In this document: one piece after another, positions 1 through 6,881 of the stretch
Position numbering within the stretch: position 1 is the first letter of the stretch
Layout of the letters: every line of letters starts with the position of its first letter
DNA from: an uncultured Campylobacter sp.
GTDB taxonomy: Bacteria > Campylobacterota > Campylobacteria > Campylobacterales > Campylobacteraceae
Length of the DNA stretch: 15,795 bases
Direction of reading: 5' to 3'
Assembly (NCBI GenBank): GCA_938046705.1
Contig: CALIWP010000037.1
Location: 1 to 15,795 of the forward strand
Translations under genes and position numbers: made by a program
Notes under the pieces: model-generated
The model's input: the letters and a program-made list of their open reading frames with translations, nothing else
Databases searched by the model: none
Told to the model about the DNA's origin: nothing

Positions 1-118
1 CAAAGCAGCTAATAATGTACCTCTTGTAAATATAGAAGCACCAGATAAAAATGGAACATCACATAATGTGTATAAGGATTACAATGTAGATGGAAAAGGG
101 GTAATTTTAAATAATTCA
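1..118 (+). other. Fragment of a filamentous-haemagglutinin-type TPS secretion domain fused in frame to the response regulator
   Basis: Read in the frame beginning at position 2, this stretch encodes NNVPLVNIEAPDKNG followed by TSHNVYKDYNVDGKGVILNN. This is the conserved start of the haemagglutination-activity (two-partner secretion, TpsA) domain; Bordetella FhaB, from memory, has VPVVNIADPNSGGVSHNKFQQFNV at the same place. Nothing like it occurs in receiver domains. GC is 35 of the first 120 bases, against 25 of 60 at 121-180. Receiver sequence (KDYFIALLDLNLPD) starts immediately after NNS at about 119. The fragment has no stop and joins the regulator in frame. It may be a recombination scar or a misassembly at a contig end. 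Confidence 0.72.
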
Positions 119-1231
119 AAAGATTATTTTATCGCGCTACTTGATCTAAATTTGCCAGACGCGCCAAACGGAGAAATCGTGGACTACGTTATCTCAAAAG
201 GTCTGCCCAGTATCGTGCTAACGGGCAGTATAGATGACGCCACCAGAGAGAGTTTTATTCATAAAGATATCGTGGACTACGTCTATAAAGGCAATATGGA
301 CGATATAAATTATATATTTCAGATCATAAATCGCCTAAGCAAAAATAGGCAATATAAAGTAATGATCGTCGAGGACTCGGTTCCTTTTAGAAATAGTCTT
401 AAAAAAATCCTAACTAGCCTTCAGTTTCATGTATTTACCGCCGCTCACGGCGAGGAGGCTATGAGTTATTTTGCCGATAATCCAGATATCAGGCTTGTCG
501 TTTGTGACTATAGGATGCCGGTAAAAGACGGCCTCGAGGTACTAAAAGAGATAAGGGCCGCGGGCGATAAAAATCAAATCGGCGTTTTGATGATGACGAG
601 TCCGAGCGAAAACGTAAACGGCGCGATATTTTTGAAAAACGGCGCGAATGATTTTATTGCAAAACCTTTTGTAAAAGAGGAGCTTATCTGTAGGGTAAAT
701 AATCTAATCGAAGCGATGGAAAATATAAATCAAATCGCTGATTTTGCCAATAAAGACTTCCTAACCGGCGTTTATAATAGAAGATATTTTTATGACGACA
801 TGAACGAATACGTAGCTTATGCCGAGGAGCGCGCCGAGCCTTATGCGGTGGCGATACTAGATATCGATCACTTTAAAGAGATAAATGACGCCTGCGGCCA
901 CGATAGCGGCGACAGGGTGCTAAAAACGCTAGCCAAAAAACTAATCGACGAGACCAAAAATGGCGATTTGATAGCAAGATTTGGCGGTGAAGAATTTTGT
1001 ATCGTGCTAAAAAACGTCTCAAATGAGGAGGCGGTTAAATTTTTCGTAAATTTAAGGGCAAACATCGCAAGCTGTAATGTTCAGCTGAAAAAAGAGCAGA
1101 AAAATTTTACTGTTTCTATCGGAGTGGCTTTTAGTAGGAGCGATTATAAGCTAGATGAGCTTTTGGAGCTTGCCGACGAGGCTCTTTATAGAGCTAAGCA
1201 AAACGGTCGAAATAGGGTGGAAATAGCCTAA
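2..1231 (+). CDS. cbrR: REC-REC-GGDEF response regulator (CbrR-like), 5' end open and chimeric
   Basis: Two-domain response regulator with a diguanylate cyclase output, predicted to make c-di-GMP in the cytoplasm. The frame is open to the left edge; a GTG at 68 is the first possible start inside the window but has no convincing ribosome site. Numbered from that GTG, receiver 1 keeps the phosphoacceptor (D26 in LLDLNLPD), T52 and K74, but lacks its acidic pair and first helix. Receiver 2 is complete: E102/D103, D147 (VVCDYRMP), T177, K199. The GGDEF domain spans about 225-387 with GGEEF at 306-310, so it should be active; the I-site position reads KNGD instead of RxxD. Domain order and the following tatD match C. 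jejuni CbrR (Cj0643), a bile-resistance regulator, from memory. The first ~39 codons of the open frame do not belong to this family (see the entry at 1-118). It overlaps the next gene by 1 nt. Confidence 0.88.
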   Translation, partial: KAANNVPLVNIEAPDKNGTSHNVYKDYNVDGKGVILNNSKDYFIALLDLNLPDAPNGEIVDYVISKGLPSIVLTGSIDDATRESFIHKDIVDYVYKGNMDDINYIFQIINRLSKNRQYKVMIVEDSVPFRNSLKKILTSLQFHVFTAAHGEEAMSYFADNPDIRLVVCDYRMPVKDGLEVLKEIRAAGDKNQIGVLMMTSPSENVNGAIFLKNGANDFIAKPFVKEELICRVNNLIEAMENINQIADFANKDFLTGVYNRRYFYDDMNEYVAYAEERAEPYAVAILDIDHFKEINDACGHDSGDRVLKTLAKKLIDETKNGDLIARFGGEEFCIVLKNVSNEEAVKFFVNLRANIASCNVQLKKEQKNFTVSIGVAFSRSDYKLDELLELADEALYRAKQNGRNRVEIA

Positions 1232-2016
1232 TGATAATAGACACGCACTGTCATTTGGACGATGAAAGCTTTGATAACGATCTGGTAAAAGTTATCGCAA
1301 ATGCCCGAGAAAACGGTGTCGGCGGAGTGCTGATACCGGGTGCTGATATTAATGATTTACCAAAAGCGGCTAAAATAACCCGCGAATTTGAAAATGTATT
1401 TTTTGCCGTCGGAGTTCATCCGTATGATAAGGATGGATTTGACAAGGACGTGCTTTATAAATTTGCAAAAGACGAAAAGTGCGTTGCTGTAGGCGAGTGC
1501 GGGCTTGATTGCTTCCGCTTGCCTAAGGACGAAAACGAAAAAGAGCTTGAAAAAGCGGAACAAAAGCGCGTATTTAGAGCGCAGCTTGATATGGCGGTAG
1601 AGTTAAATTTGCCGGTTATTTTGCATATTAGAGATGCAAACGAAGATAGTTTTAATATCTTAAAAGAGTACGCAAGTAGATTGGTCGGAGCGGTTTTGCA
1701 CTGCTATAACGCTTCGCCTTTGCTTCTAGAGCTTGCTAAAATGGGCGAATTTTATTTTGGTATCGGTGGAGTTTTGACGTTTAAGAACGCGAAAAATTTG
1801 GTTCAAATTTTGCCCCAAATCCCGCGAGATAGGTTGCTACTTGAAACCGATGCGCCGTATCTGACGCCCGAGCCTTTTAGAGGTAAAAGAAACGAGCCTG
1901 CTTTTACGCGGTTGGTTGCGGCAAAGATGGCTGAGATTTTAAATTTAAAAGAAGAAGAGGTAATGCAAATAACTACGAAAAACGCGAAGAAAATTTTTAT
2001 GAAATTTAACACGTAA
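1231..2016 (+). CDS. TatD-family metal-dependent hydrolase / deoxyribonuclease
   Basis: A 261-residue TIM-barrel hydrolase of the TatD family, whose characterised members are metal-dependent 3'-5' DNases with roles in DNA repair. The full set of metal ligands and family motifs is visible: H6 and H8 (DTHCHLD), GVHPYD near 61-66, E89 in VGECGLD, H132 (LHIRD), H157 (LHCYN) and D207 in LLLETDAPYLTPEP. Length is typical. The ATG shares its first base with the stop of the response regulator gene, so translation is probably coupled. From memory it corresponds to Cj0644. The natural substrate in Campylobacter is not evident from sequence. Confidence 0.95.
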   Translation: MIIDTHCHLDDESFDNDLVKVIANARENGVGGVLIPGADINDLPKAAKITREFENVFFAVGVHPYDKDGFDKDVLYKFAKDEKCVAVGECGLDCFRLPKDENEKELEKAEQKRVFRAQLDMAVELNLPVILHIRDANEDSFNILKEYASRLVGAVLHCYNASPLLLELAKMGEFYFGIGGVLTFKNAKNLVQILPQIPRDRLLLETDAPYLTPEPFRGKRNEPAFTRLVAAKMAEILNLKEEEVMQITTKNAKKIFMKFNT

Positions 2017-2028
2017 TCAAGGAGAAAA

Positions 2029-3240
2029 ATGAAAATCTTTAGAGTAATAATGCTGTGTCTAGCATGTACGGGGTGGCTTTTTGCGACCGCGGCTAGCAGC
2101 GACGCAGAGCAAACCCAAAAGATGATATTAAAAGAATTCGACATAGACGCTAAATTTTTACAAAGCTCTCACTACGCTTCTATAAAAAATTCCATTAAAG
2201 ATAGTAAAAGAAAAGAGTTTATAGATACCGTCAAAGGCGGCTATAAACATATCCCAATGCTTCAAAAGATTATAAAAGACTCAGGTATACCAGAGTCGTT
2301 TTTATATCTTGCTATGACGGAGTCCGGTTTTTCAAATCACATAGTTTCTAGCAAAAAAGCCATCGGAATTTGGCAGTTTATGGAGTCTACGGCAAAACTT
2401 TATGGTCTTAGAGTCGATAAATATACCGACGAGCGAAAAGACCCGATGGCGGCTACCGTTGCAGCTACAAAATACCTACAGAGTCTAAAAAATGACTTTG
2501 GTAAATGGTATCTTGCGATGATGGCTTACAACTGCGGCGACACTAGATTAAGGGAAGGTATTAAAAAAGCCGGAACTACCGATCTGGCAACATTGCTAGA
2601 CGATAAAAAAAGCTATATTCCAAAAGAAACTAAAAATTTTGTTAAGAAAATTTTAGTCATTGCGCATATAGCAAAAGAGCAGGAAAATTTGCTGGCTAAA
2701 ACGCAGGCCTTAAGTGGAACGAAAGGCATAGAACTATCAAAGATAGATGTCCCCGGTGGTACAACGCTAATGGAGGTAGGAGACAGCATAGGTCTTAGTC
2801 TAAAAAAGATGAAGGAGTACAATATGCATCTAAAATTTGTCTATACTCCGCCTACAGAAAAACCTTATTATCTTTATATTCCATTAAATAAAAAGAAAAT
2901 GTTTAGCGATAATTTCGAAGTAGCGCAAAATAGAAAATTTGAAATTTATACTGCCAAAGAGAACGATACGCTACTAACTATAGCGGAAAAAACCGGCGTA
3001 AATCATAAGATCATAAAAGAGTACAACGGACTTGCTTCAAACGAGATCAAGCCTAGTCAAAAGCTAGTCATCCCAAGTGAGCAAAACATAAACTATCTAG
3101 CCGAGTATATGGTAAAAAGCGGCGATACGCTCGGAGAAGTTTCACAGAAATTTGACGTAGCGCTTGAGGATTTAAAAGAAGCCAATACTCTTATGAGCTC
3201 AAACAGCTCGATTGGAGCCAAACTTGCCGCAACCGAGTAG
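2029..3240 (+). CDS. mltD: Membrane-bound lytic murein transglycosylase D (SLT + LysM)
   Basis: Peptidoglycan lytic transglycosylase that cleaves glycan strands to 1,6-anhydro-muropeptides in the periplasm. A signal peptide occupies about residues 1-22 (MKIFRVIMLCLACTGWLFAT). The SLT catalytic domain covers about 75-185 with catalytic E98 in AMTESGF, then GIWQFM and AMMAYNCG motifs. Two C-terminal LysM modules bind glycan: about 304-349 (ending QKLVIPS) and 359-400 (ending AKLAATE). The second ends right at the protein terminus and lacks the usual xIP ending. There is no lipobox cysteine in the normal MltD position (C10 and C13 lie within the hydrophobic core), so it may be secreted or membrane-tethered. 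AAGGAG sits 4 nt before the ATG. Its end overlaps rlpA. From memory it matches Cj0645. Confidence 0.94.
   Translation: MKIFRVIMLCLACTGWLFATAASSDAEQTQKMILKEFDIDAKFLQSSHYASIKNSIKDSKRKEFIDTVKGGYKHIPMLQKIIKDSGIPESFLYLAMTESGFSNHIVSSKKAIGIWQFMESTAKLYGLRVDKYTDERKDPMAATVAATKYLQSLKNDFGKWYLAMMAYNCGDTRLREGIKKAGTTDLATLLDDKKSYIPKETKNFVKKILVIAHIAKEQENLLAKTQALSGTKGIELSKIDVPGGTTLMEVGDSIGLSLKKMKEYNMHLKFVYTPPTEKPYYLYIPLNKKKMFSDNFEVAQNRKFEIYTAKENDTLLTIAEKTGVNHKIIKEYNGLASNEIKPSQKLVIPSEQNINYLAEYMVKSGDTLGEVSQKFDVALEDLKEANTLMSSNSSIGAKLAATE
3214..3226 (+). promoter_or_regulatory. Ribosome binding site and TTG start deciding the rlpA N-terminus
   Basis: GGAG at 3214-3217, a 6-nt spacer, and TTG at 3224-3226, all inside the last codons of mltD. 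No comparable purine run precedes the alternative TTG at 3212. Confidence 0.55.
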
Positions 3241-4090
3241 GGCTAAATTTATATTTTTTAGTCTATTTTTCGTATTTTTTATGAGCGGCTGTTCGTTCTT
3301 GACCTCGCCTTCCGGCGGGATTACCGCTAGCGGCGGCTCAAAAAAGAGCGGCAAAATAAACAGTTCAAAAGGTGTGCATGAAGCAACCATGCGCCCGTAT
3401 ACCATAAATGGAAAAACTTATTATCCGACCGTAGTCAAGGTCGGTGATAGGGCTAGCGGTATAGCCAGTTGGTACGGTCCGGATTTTCACGGTAAAAAGA
3501 CGTCAAACGGTGAGACTTACGATATGCATGCTATGACGGCGGCGCATAAGACTCTGCCGATGAACACTATGGTGCGCGTGACGAATATAAAAAACGGTAA
3601 AAACATCATCGTGCGTATAAACGACCGAGGCCCTTTCGTGGCAGGTCGCGTGATAGATTTGTCAAAAACCGGCGCGGTTAAGCTTGATGTATTTAACGCC
3701 GGCACGGCCCCCGTTTTACTAGAGGTCGTTGGCTTTAACGGCAACGTCGGCGGAGCTGTTGTAGCATCCTCTCAGCCTAGCTCAAAACAACCTAGCGGCT
3801 CGCTAAAAACGAGCACTCAAACTAAGACGCAACCGCAACAACAGTCTTTTGTCGGCGGTATTTTTATGGTGCAAATCGGCGCGTTTAAAAATTTAAGTGG
3901 CGCAAACGCTCATAAACGGCAGCATGCTGGACAATACGGCAACGGTGCCTATGATACTGTCATAAAGTCCTATGATCTTGACGGCGGTAAAATTTACAGG
4001 GTATTTATAAGCGGCTTTAGAAGTGAAGAGGAAGCAAAAGACTTCATAAGCGCAGGGCATATCTCGGGCGCATTTTTCGTGAGGGAATAA
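3224..4090 (+). CDS. rlpA: RlpA-family septal-ring lipoprotein (DPBB + SPOR)
   Basis: Outer-membrane lipoprotein of the RlpA family; Pseudomonas RlpA is a lytic transglycosylase acting on denuded glycan at division sites. Numbered from the TTG at 3224, a lipoprotein signal ends in FMSGC with lipid-bearing C23. A double-psi beta-barrel spans about 79-170 (GIASWYGPDFHGKKTSNGE, AAHKTLP, INDRGPF). A Ser/Thr/Gln-rich linker follows, and a SPOR domain (about 212-288) begins FMVQIGAF. I chose TTG 3224 because GGAG at 3214-3217 lies 6 nt upstream; TTG 3212 is the alternative and would add four residues. The only nearby ATG (3281) would destroy the signal peptide. The start overlaps mltD by 17 nt, pairing two peptidoglycan-cleaving enzymes. 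From memory it matches Cj0646. Confidence 0.92.
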   Translation: MPQPSRAKFIFFSLFFVFFMSGCSFLTSPSGGITASGGSKKSGKINSSKGVHEATMRPYTINGKTYYPTVVKVGDRASGIASWYGPDFHGKKTSNGETYDMHAMTAAHKTLPMNTMVRVTNIKNGKNIIVRINDRGPFVAGRVIDLSKTGAVKLDVFNAGTAPVLLEVVGFNGNVGGAVVASSQPSSKQPSGSLKTSTQTKTQPQQQSFVGGIFMVQIGAFKNLSGANAHKRQHAGQYGNGAYDTVIKSYDLDGGKIYRVFISGFRSEEEAKDFISAGHISGAFFVRE

Positions 4091-4091
4091 G

Positions 4092-4655
4092 ATGCAAAGA
4101 AAGACAAAAGAGACGGATATCAGCCTAGAGCTTGAAATTTACGGCAGTGGCAAATCCGAGATAAGCACTGGCATAGGATTTTTTGACCACATGCTTGAGG
4201 CCTTTTGCAAGCATGCGCTTTTTGATATGAAGCTTGTCTGCAAGGGCGATTTGCACGTGGATTTTCATCACAGCGTTGAGGACGTGGGTATCGTTATCGG
4301 GCAGGCTTTGCGCGAGAAAATTTATCCGATTAGCGGAGTCGAGAGATTTGGTGAAGCAACGGTGGTTATGGATGAGGCAGCGGTAAACTGTGCCCTTGAT
4401 CTCTCAAATCGCCCGTTCTTGGTCTACGAAAGCATAAGCGATGGCAAAGTCGGCGAATTCGACATAGAGCTAGCGAATGAGTTTTTCCAGGCTCTAGCAT
4501 TTAATGCCGCAATCACCTTGCATATCGCTAAAATCCGCGGACGAAACTCTCATCATATTTTGGAGGCGAGCTTTAAAGCCTGTGCCGTCGCGCTAAGAAG
4601 AGCTCTAGCCAAAAACGCTAGAGTCGGCGTGCCTAGCACGAAAGGCGTGCTATGA
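4092..4655 (+). CDS. hisB: Imidazoleglycerol-phosphate dehydratase
   Basis: Cytosolic Mn-dependent enzyme that dehydrates imidazole glycerol phosphate to imidazole acetol phosphate in histidine biosynthesis. The 187-residue protein is the monofunctional form; no histidinol-phosphatase (HAD) domain is attached. Signature metal-binding segments are present: GFFDHMLEAF near the N-terminus, the HHSVEDVG block, and the C-terminal repeat KIRGRNSHHILEASFKA. The ATG lies one base after the rlpA stop, with GAGG in the rlpA tail as a probable ribosome site, and the 3' end overlaps kdsC by 4 nt (ATGA). It is the only his gene here, separated from any his operon and embedded among envelope genes; C. jejuni, from memory, carries hisB in its his operon instead. 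Confidence 0.96.
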   Translation: MQRKTKETDISLELEIYGSGKSEISTGIGFFDHMLEAFCKHALFDMKLVCKGDLHVDFHHSVEDVGIVIGQALREKIYPISGVERFGEATVVMDEAAVNCALDLSNRPFLVYESISDGKVGEFDIELANEFFQALAFNAAITLHIAKIRGRNSHHILEASFKACAVALRRALAKNARVGVPSTKGVL

Positions 4656-5140
4656 TAGAGATTATATTTTTAGACGTCGACGGGTGCCTAACCGACGGTA
4701 AGATCGTTTATAGCCCAAACGGCGACGAGCTTAAATTTTTTGACGTTAAGGATGGATACGCTATCGAGAGCTGGCTAAAGCTCGGTAAAAAAGTCGCGAT
4801 CATCACTGGCAGAAGCTCGCCTATCGTCGAAAAAAGGGCGCAGGATCTAAAGATAACGCACGTCTATCAAGGCATTAGCGATAAATTTGAAACCGCAAAA
4901 CAGATACTTAAATTTGAAGGACTCGAGTTTGAAAATGCAGCAGCAATAGGTGACGATTACAACGACTACAAGCTACTAAAAAGCGTCGGATGGAGCTTTA
5001 AGCCAAAAAACGCGATCAAAGAGCTTGAAGTAAGAACGAGGCTCAACTATAAAGGCGGCAACGGCGCGGTGCGCGAGATGATAGAGATACTTATCCGCAG
5101 CGAGGGCTTAATGCAAGAGTGGGCTAAGCGTTGGTTATAA
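4652..5140 (+). CDS. kdsC: 3-deoxy-manno-octulosonate-8-phosphate phosphatase
   Basis: HAD-superfamily phosphatase that releases Kdo from Kdo-8-phosphate, the last step before CMP-Kdo and lipid A-core assembly. At 162 residues it is a compact, cap-less HAD protein of the usual KdsC size. Motif I is FLDVDGCLTDG (nucleophile D8, acid D10), motif II is IITGRSS with T52, and motif IV is AIGDDYNDYKLL. The C-terminal KGGNGAVREM block is typical of KdsC and separates it from other small HAD enzymes. The ATG overlaps the hisB stop (ATGA). Its neighbours lptC and lptA give the same kdsC-lptC-lptA order as in E. coli. From memory it matches Cj0647. Confidence 0.93.
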   Translation: MIEIIFLDVDGCLTDGKIVYSPNGDELKFFDVKDGYAIESWLKLGKKVAIITGRSSPIVEKRAQDLKITHVYQGISDKFETAKQILKFEGLEFENAAAIGDDYNDYKLLKSVGWSFKPKNAIKELEVRTRLNYKGGNGAVREMIEILIRSEGLMQEWAKRWL

Positions 5141-5658
5141 GGATTTTTTACCTAGTCGTCAGCGTTTTTAGCGTGGCGATGGTTTATTTGGCGATTGAGG
5201 AGCCTTACTATAGCGAGCTATTAAAGGGTGGCGAAGTGACTACAAACATGCAGATGAACGCAGTCACTGACTACGAGATGAATGCTACTGTAGTAAATGC
5301 TAGATATGAAGCCGATACGTGGAATAGATACTCCGAATTTGACGAATTTATCAAATTTAGAGCGGAAATTTTTAAAGATAACAAAGAGCATAACGTGAGC
5401 TCCGATAAAGCGTTTTATAACGGCGGTCGAATTATACTTAAGGGTAACGCGCGCTATGTAAATAATGAAAATTTGACCTTTTTATCAGACGAGGTCATTT
5501 ATAGTACCGCAACAAAAGTAGCTACTACGCAAACGCCTTTTACGCTAACGAAAAACGAAGATAAAATAGTCGGCAAAGCCTTGGTTTACGACTTTGAGTT
5601 AAAAAAAGCTTATATCAAAAAGGCCTTTGCTTTGATAGAGCAAGATAGAAAAAGATAG
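5131..5658 (+). CDS. lptC: LPS export protein LptC
   Basis: Inner-membrane bitopic component of the Lpt bridge that hands LPS from LptBFG to LptA. The 175-residue protein has one N-terminal membrane helix (IFYLVVSVFSVAMVYLAI, about 5-22) followed by a periplasmic beta-jellyroll-like domain rich in short beta repeats (KAFYNGGRIILKGNARY, VIYSTATKVATTQTPF), as expected for LptC/OstA-like folds. The start is a TTG inside the last codons of kdsC (10-nt overlap), because no ATG or GTG precedes the membrane helix; the ribosome site is weak and coupling to kdsC is likely. Identification rests on topology and on position between kdsC and lptA, since LptC sequences diverge strongly. From memory it matches Cj0648. 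Confidence 0.85.
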   Translation: MVIRIFYLVVSVFSVAMVYLAIEEPYYSELLKGGEVTTNMQMNAVTDYEMNATVVNARYEADTWNRYSEFDEFIKFRAEIFKDNKEHNVSSDKAFYNGGRIILKGNARYVNNENLTFLSDEVIYSTATKVATTQTPFTLTKNEDKIVGKALVYDFELKKAYIKKAFALIEQDRKR

Positions 5659-5666
5659 GACGGAAA

Positions 5667-6143
5667 ATGATAAATTTTGGTTTTAAAAAAGTGGCTTTAG
5701 TTTTGGCACTTAGCGCTTTACCGCTTTTAGCAGAGCAGGTGGAGATCACAGCGGACGAGTTTTATGCTGACGAAGGCAAACAAATAAGCGAATTTAAAGG
5801 CAATGTAAATATTAAAAAAGGCAAGGATACGCTCACTGCAAATTTGGTAGTGATATATTTCGACAAAAAGCGAAATCCGCTAAAATACGTCGCTTCTGGT
5901 AACGCCAAATTTAGAGTATTTATCAAAAATAAAACATACGACGGTAGCGGTAGCGAGCTTGTTTACGAGCCTGCGCCAAATTTATATACGATAAACGGCA
6001 ACGGCTTTTTGCACGAGATAGAGACTGATAAAAAAGTCTACGGCGAAAAGATCACGGTCAATCAAAATAGCGGCACGTATAACGTAAATAGCGGCAAAAA
6101 AGAGCCGGTCAAATTTATATTCCAAGTCGAGGACAAAAAGTGA
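5667..6143 (+). CDS. lptA: LPS transport periplasmic protein LptA (OstA)
   Basis: Periplasmic OstA-fold protein that forms the bridge carrying LPS from LptC to LptD. A signal peptide ending in LALSALPLLA precedes mature EQVEITADEFYADEGKQIS. The OstA signature follows: an N-terminal ITADxF strand, then FKGNVNIKKGKDTLTANLVV, a strand order shared with the LptD N-terminus. At 158 residues it is near family length. The ATG has a GGAAA-type ribosome site and starts 8 nt after lptC. Its last 4 nt overlap the GTG start of engB. From memory it matches Cj0649. Confidence 0.92.
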   Translation: MINFGFKKVALVLALSALPLLAEQVEITADEFYADEGKQISEFKGNVNIKKGKDTLTANLVVIYFDKKRNPLKYVASGNAKFRVFIKNKTYDGSGSELVYEPAPNLYTINGNGFLHEIETDKKVYGEKITVNQNSGTYNVNSGKKEPVKFIFQVEDKK

Positions 6144-6763
6144 TCCGCGTTTTAAACGCAAAATTTCTTATCTCGGCGCCCGACATCTCGCTAGCTCCGC
6201 CTGCAAACTCTAGCGAAGTGGCGTTTCTAGGGCGCTCAAATGTGGGCAAAAGTAGCCTCATAAACACTCTCGTAAACCAAAAAAGCCTAGCCAAGAGCAG
6301 CTCGACACCGGGCAAAACGCGCCTCATAAATTTTTTCGAGGTCGAGTATGCATGCGGTATCAAAAACGAGCAAGGCGAGCTAAGCGAGGAGAGGGCAAAT
6401 TTGACCTTTGTCGATCTGCCTGGCTTTGGATACGCCAAAGTTGCCAAAAGTATGCATGCGCAGTGGAGAAAAAACCTCGACGAGTACCTAAAATTTAGAG
6501 CCAACATCAAGCTTTTCGTGCACCTCATCGACTCGCGCCAATTTAATATGCAAATAGATAGGGACGTAAACGACTATTTGCAAAGCTTCTTGCGCCCCGA
6601 CCAAAAGATTTTAAATTTCCTCACAAAATCAGACAAGCTAAATCAAAGCCAAAAAAGCGCGGTTTTAAAGGTCTATCCGGGCGCGCATTTCGTTTCGGCG
6701 CTTAAAAAAATAGGCGTAGAAAAGGCAAACGAGCTTATATATCTAAACGCGCTGGGGCTGTAA
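6140..6763 (+). CDS. engB: Ribosome-biogenesis GTPase EngB (YsxC/YihA)
   Basis: Essential TRAFAC-class GTPase needed for assembly of the large ribosomal subunit. G motifs are complete: G1 GRSNVGKS (31-38), G2 STPGKT (55-60), G3 DLPGFG (92-97), G4 TKSDK (162-166) and a G5-like VSALK. At 207 residues it is of normal length. The start is GTG at 6140, overlapping the lptA stop as GTGA; GAGGA at 6129-6133 lies 6 nt upstream and supports it. The position after lptA reproduces the Cj0649-Cj0650 order from memory. The function is unrelated to LPS, so co-expression is probably historical or growth-linked. Confidence 0.95.
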   Translation: MIRVLNAKFLISAPDISLAPPANSSEVAFLGRSNVGKSSLINTLVNQKSLAKSSSTPGKTRLINFFEVEYACGIKNEQGELSEERANLTFVDLPGFGYAKVAKSMHAQWRKNLDEYLKFRANIKLFVHLIDSRQFNMQIDRDVNDYLQSFLRPDQKILNFLTKSDKLNQSQKSAVLKVYPGAHFVSALKKIGVEKANELIYLNALGL

Positions 6764-6879
6764 TGAAATCAAAAAGCCACAGGCAAATTTTGGCATTTTT
6801 ACCATCAAATTTTCTAACTAAATTTACAAATTTAAGCGCCGCCAAAGCCAAATTTATAAATTTAGCTAAAAACATATAA
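6763..6879 (+). CDS. Possible 38-residue ORF overlapping the engB stop (doubtful)
   Basis: An ATG sharing the last base of the engB stop opens a 38-codon frame ending TAA at 6877-6879. The peptide begins MKSKSHRQILAFLPSNF and is basic with no recognisable motif. Much of it is produced by repeated AAATTT words, six in about 120 bases, which suggests an AT-rich spacer rather than a selected protein. I list it because the overlap could allow coupled translation and because it fills the only gap in an otherwise tightly packed run. The chance that it is real is low. Confidence 0.18.
   Translation: MKSKSHRQILAFLPSNFLTKFTNLSAAKAKFINLAKNI
6819..6864. repeat. Paired AT-rich near-palindromes between engB and the MreD-like gene
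   Basis: Two copies of AAATTTA-(C/T)-AAATTTA occur: 6820-6834 (AAATTTACAAATTTA) and 6850-6864 (AAATTTATAAATTTA). The second contains a perfect 14-nt palindrome at 6850-6863. They may simply reflect the general abundance of AAATTT in this DNA. Confidence 0.5.
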
Positions 6880-6881
6880 CA

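Noticed and set aside
4092..4655. hisB as a recent horizontal acquisition
   Set aside because: Its codon use resembles its neighbours and the tight junctions on both sides argue for a long-established position.
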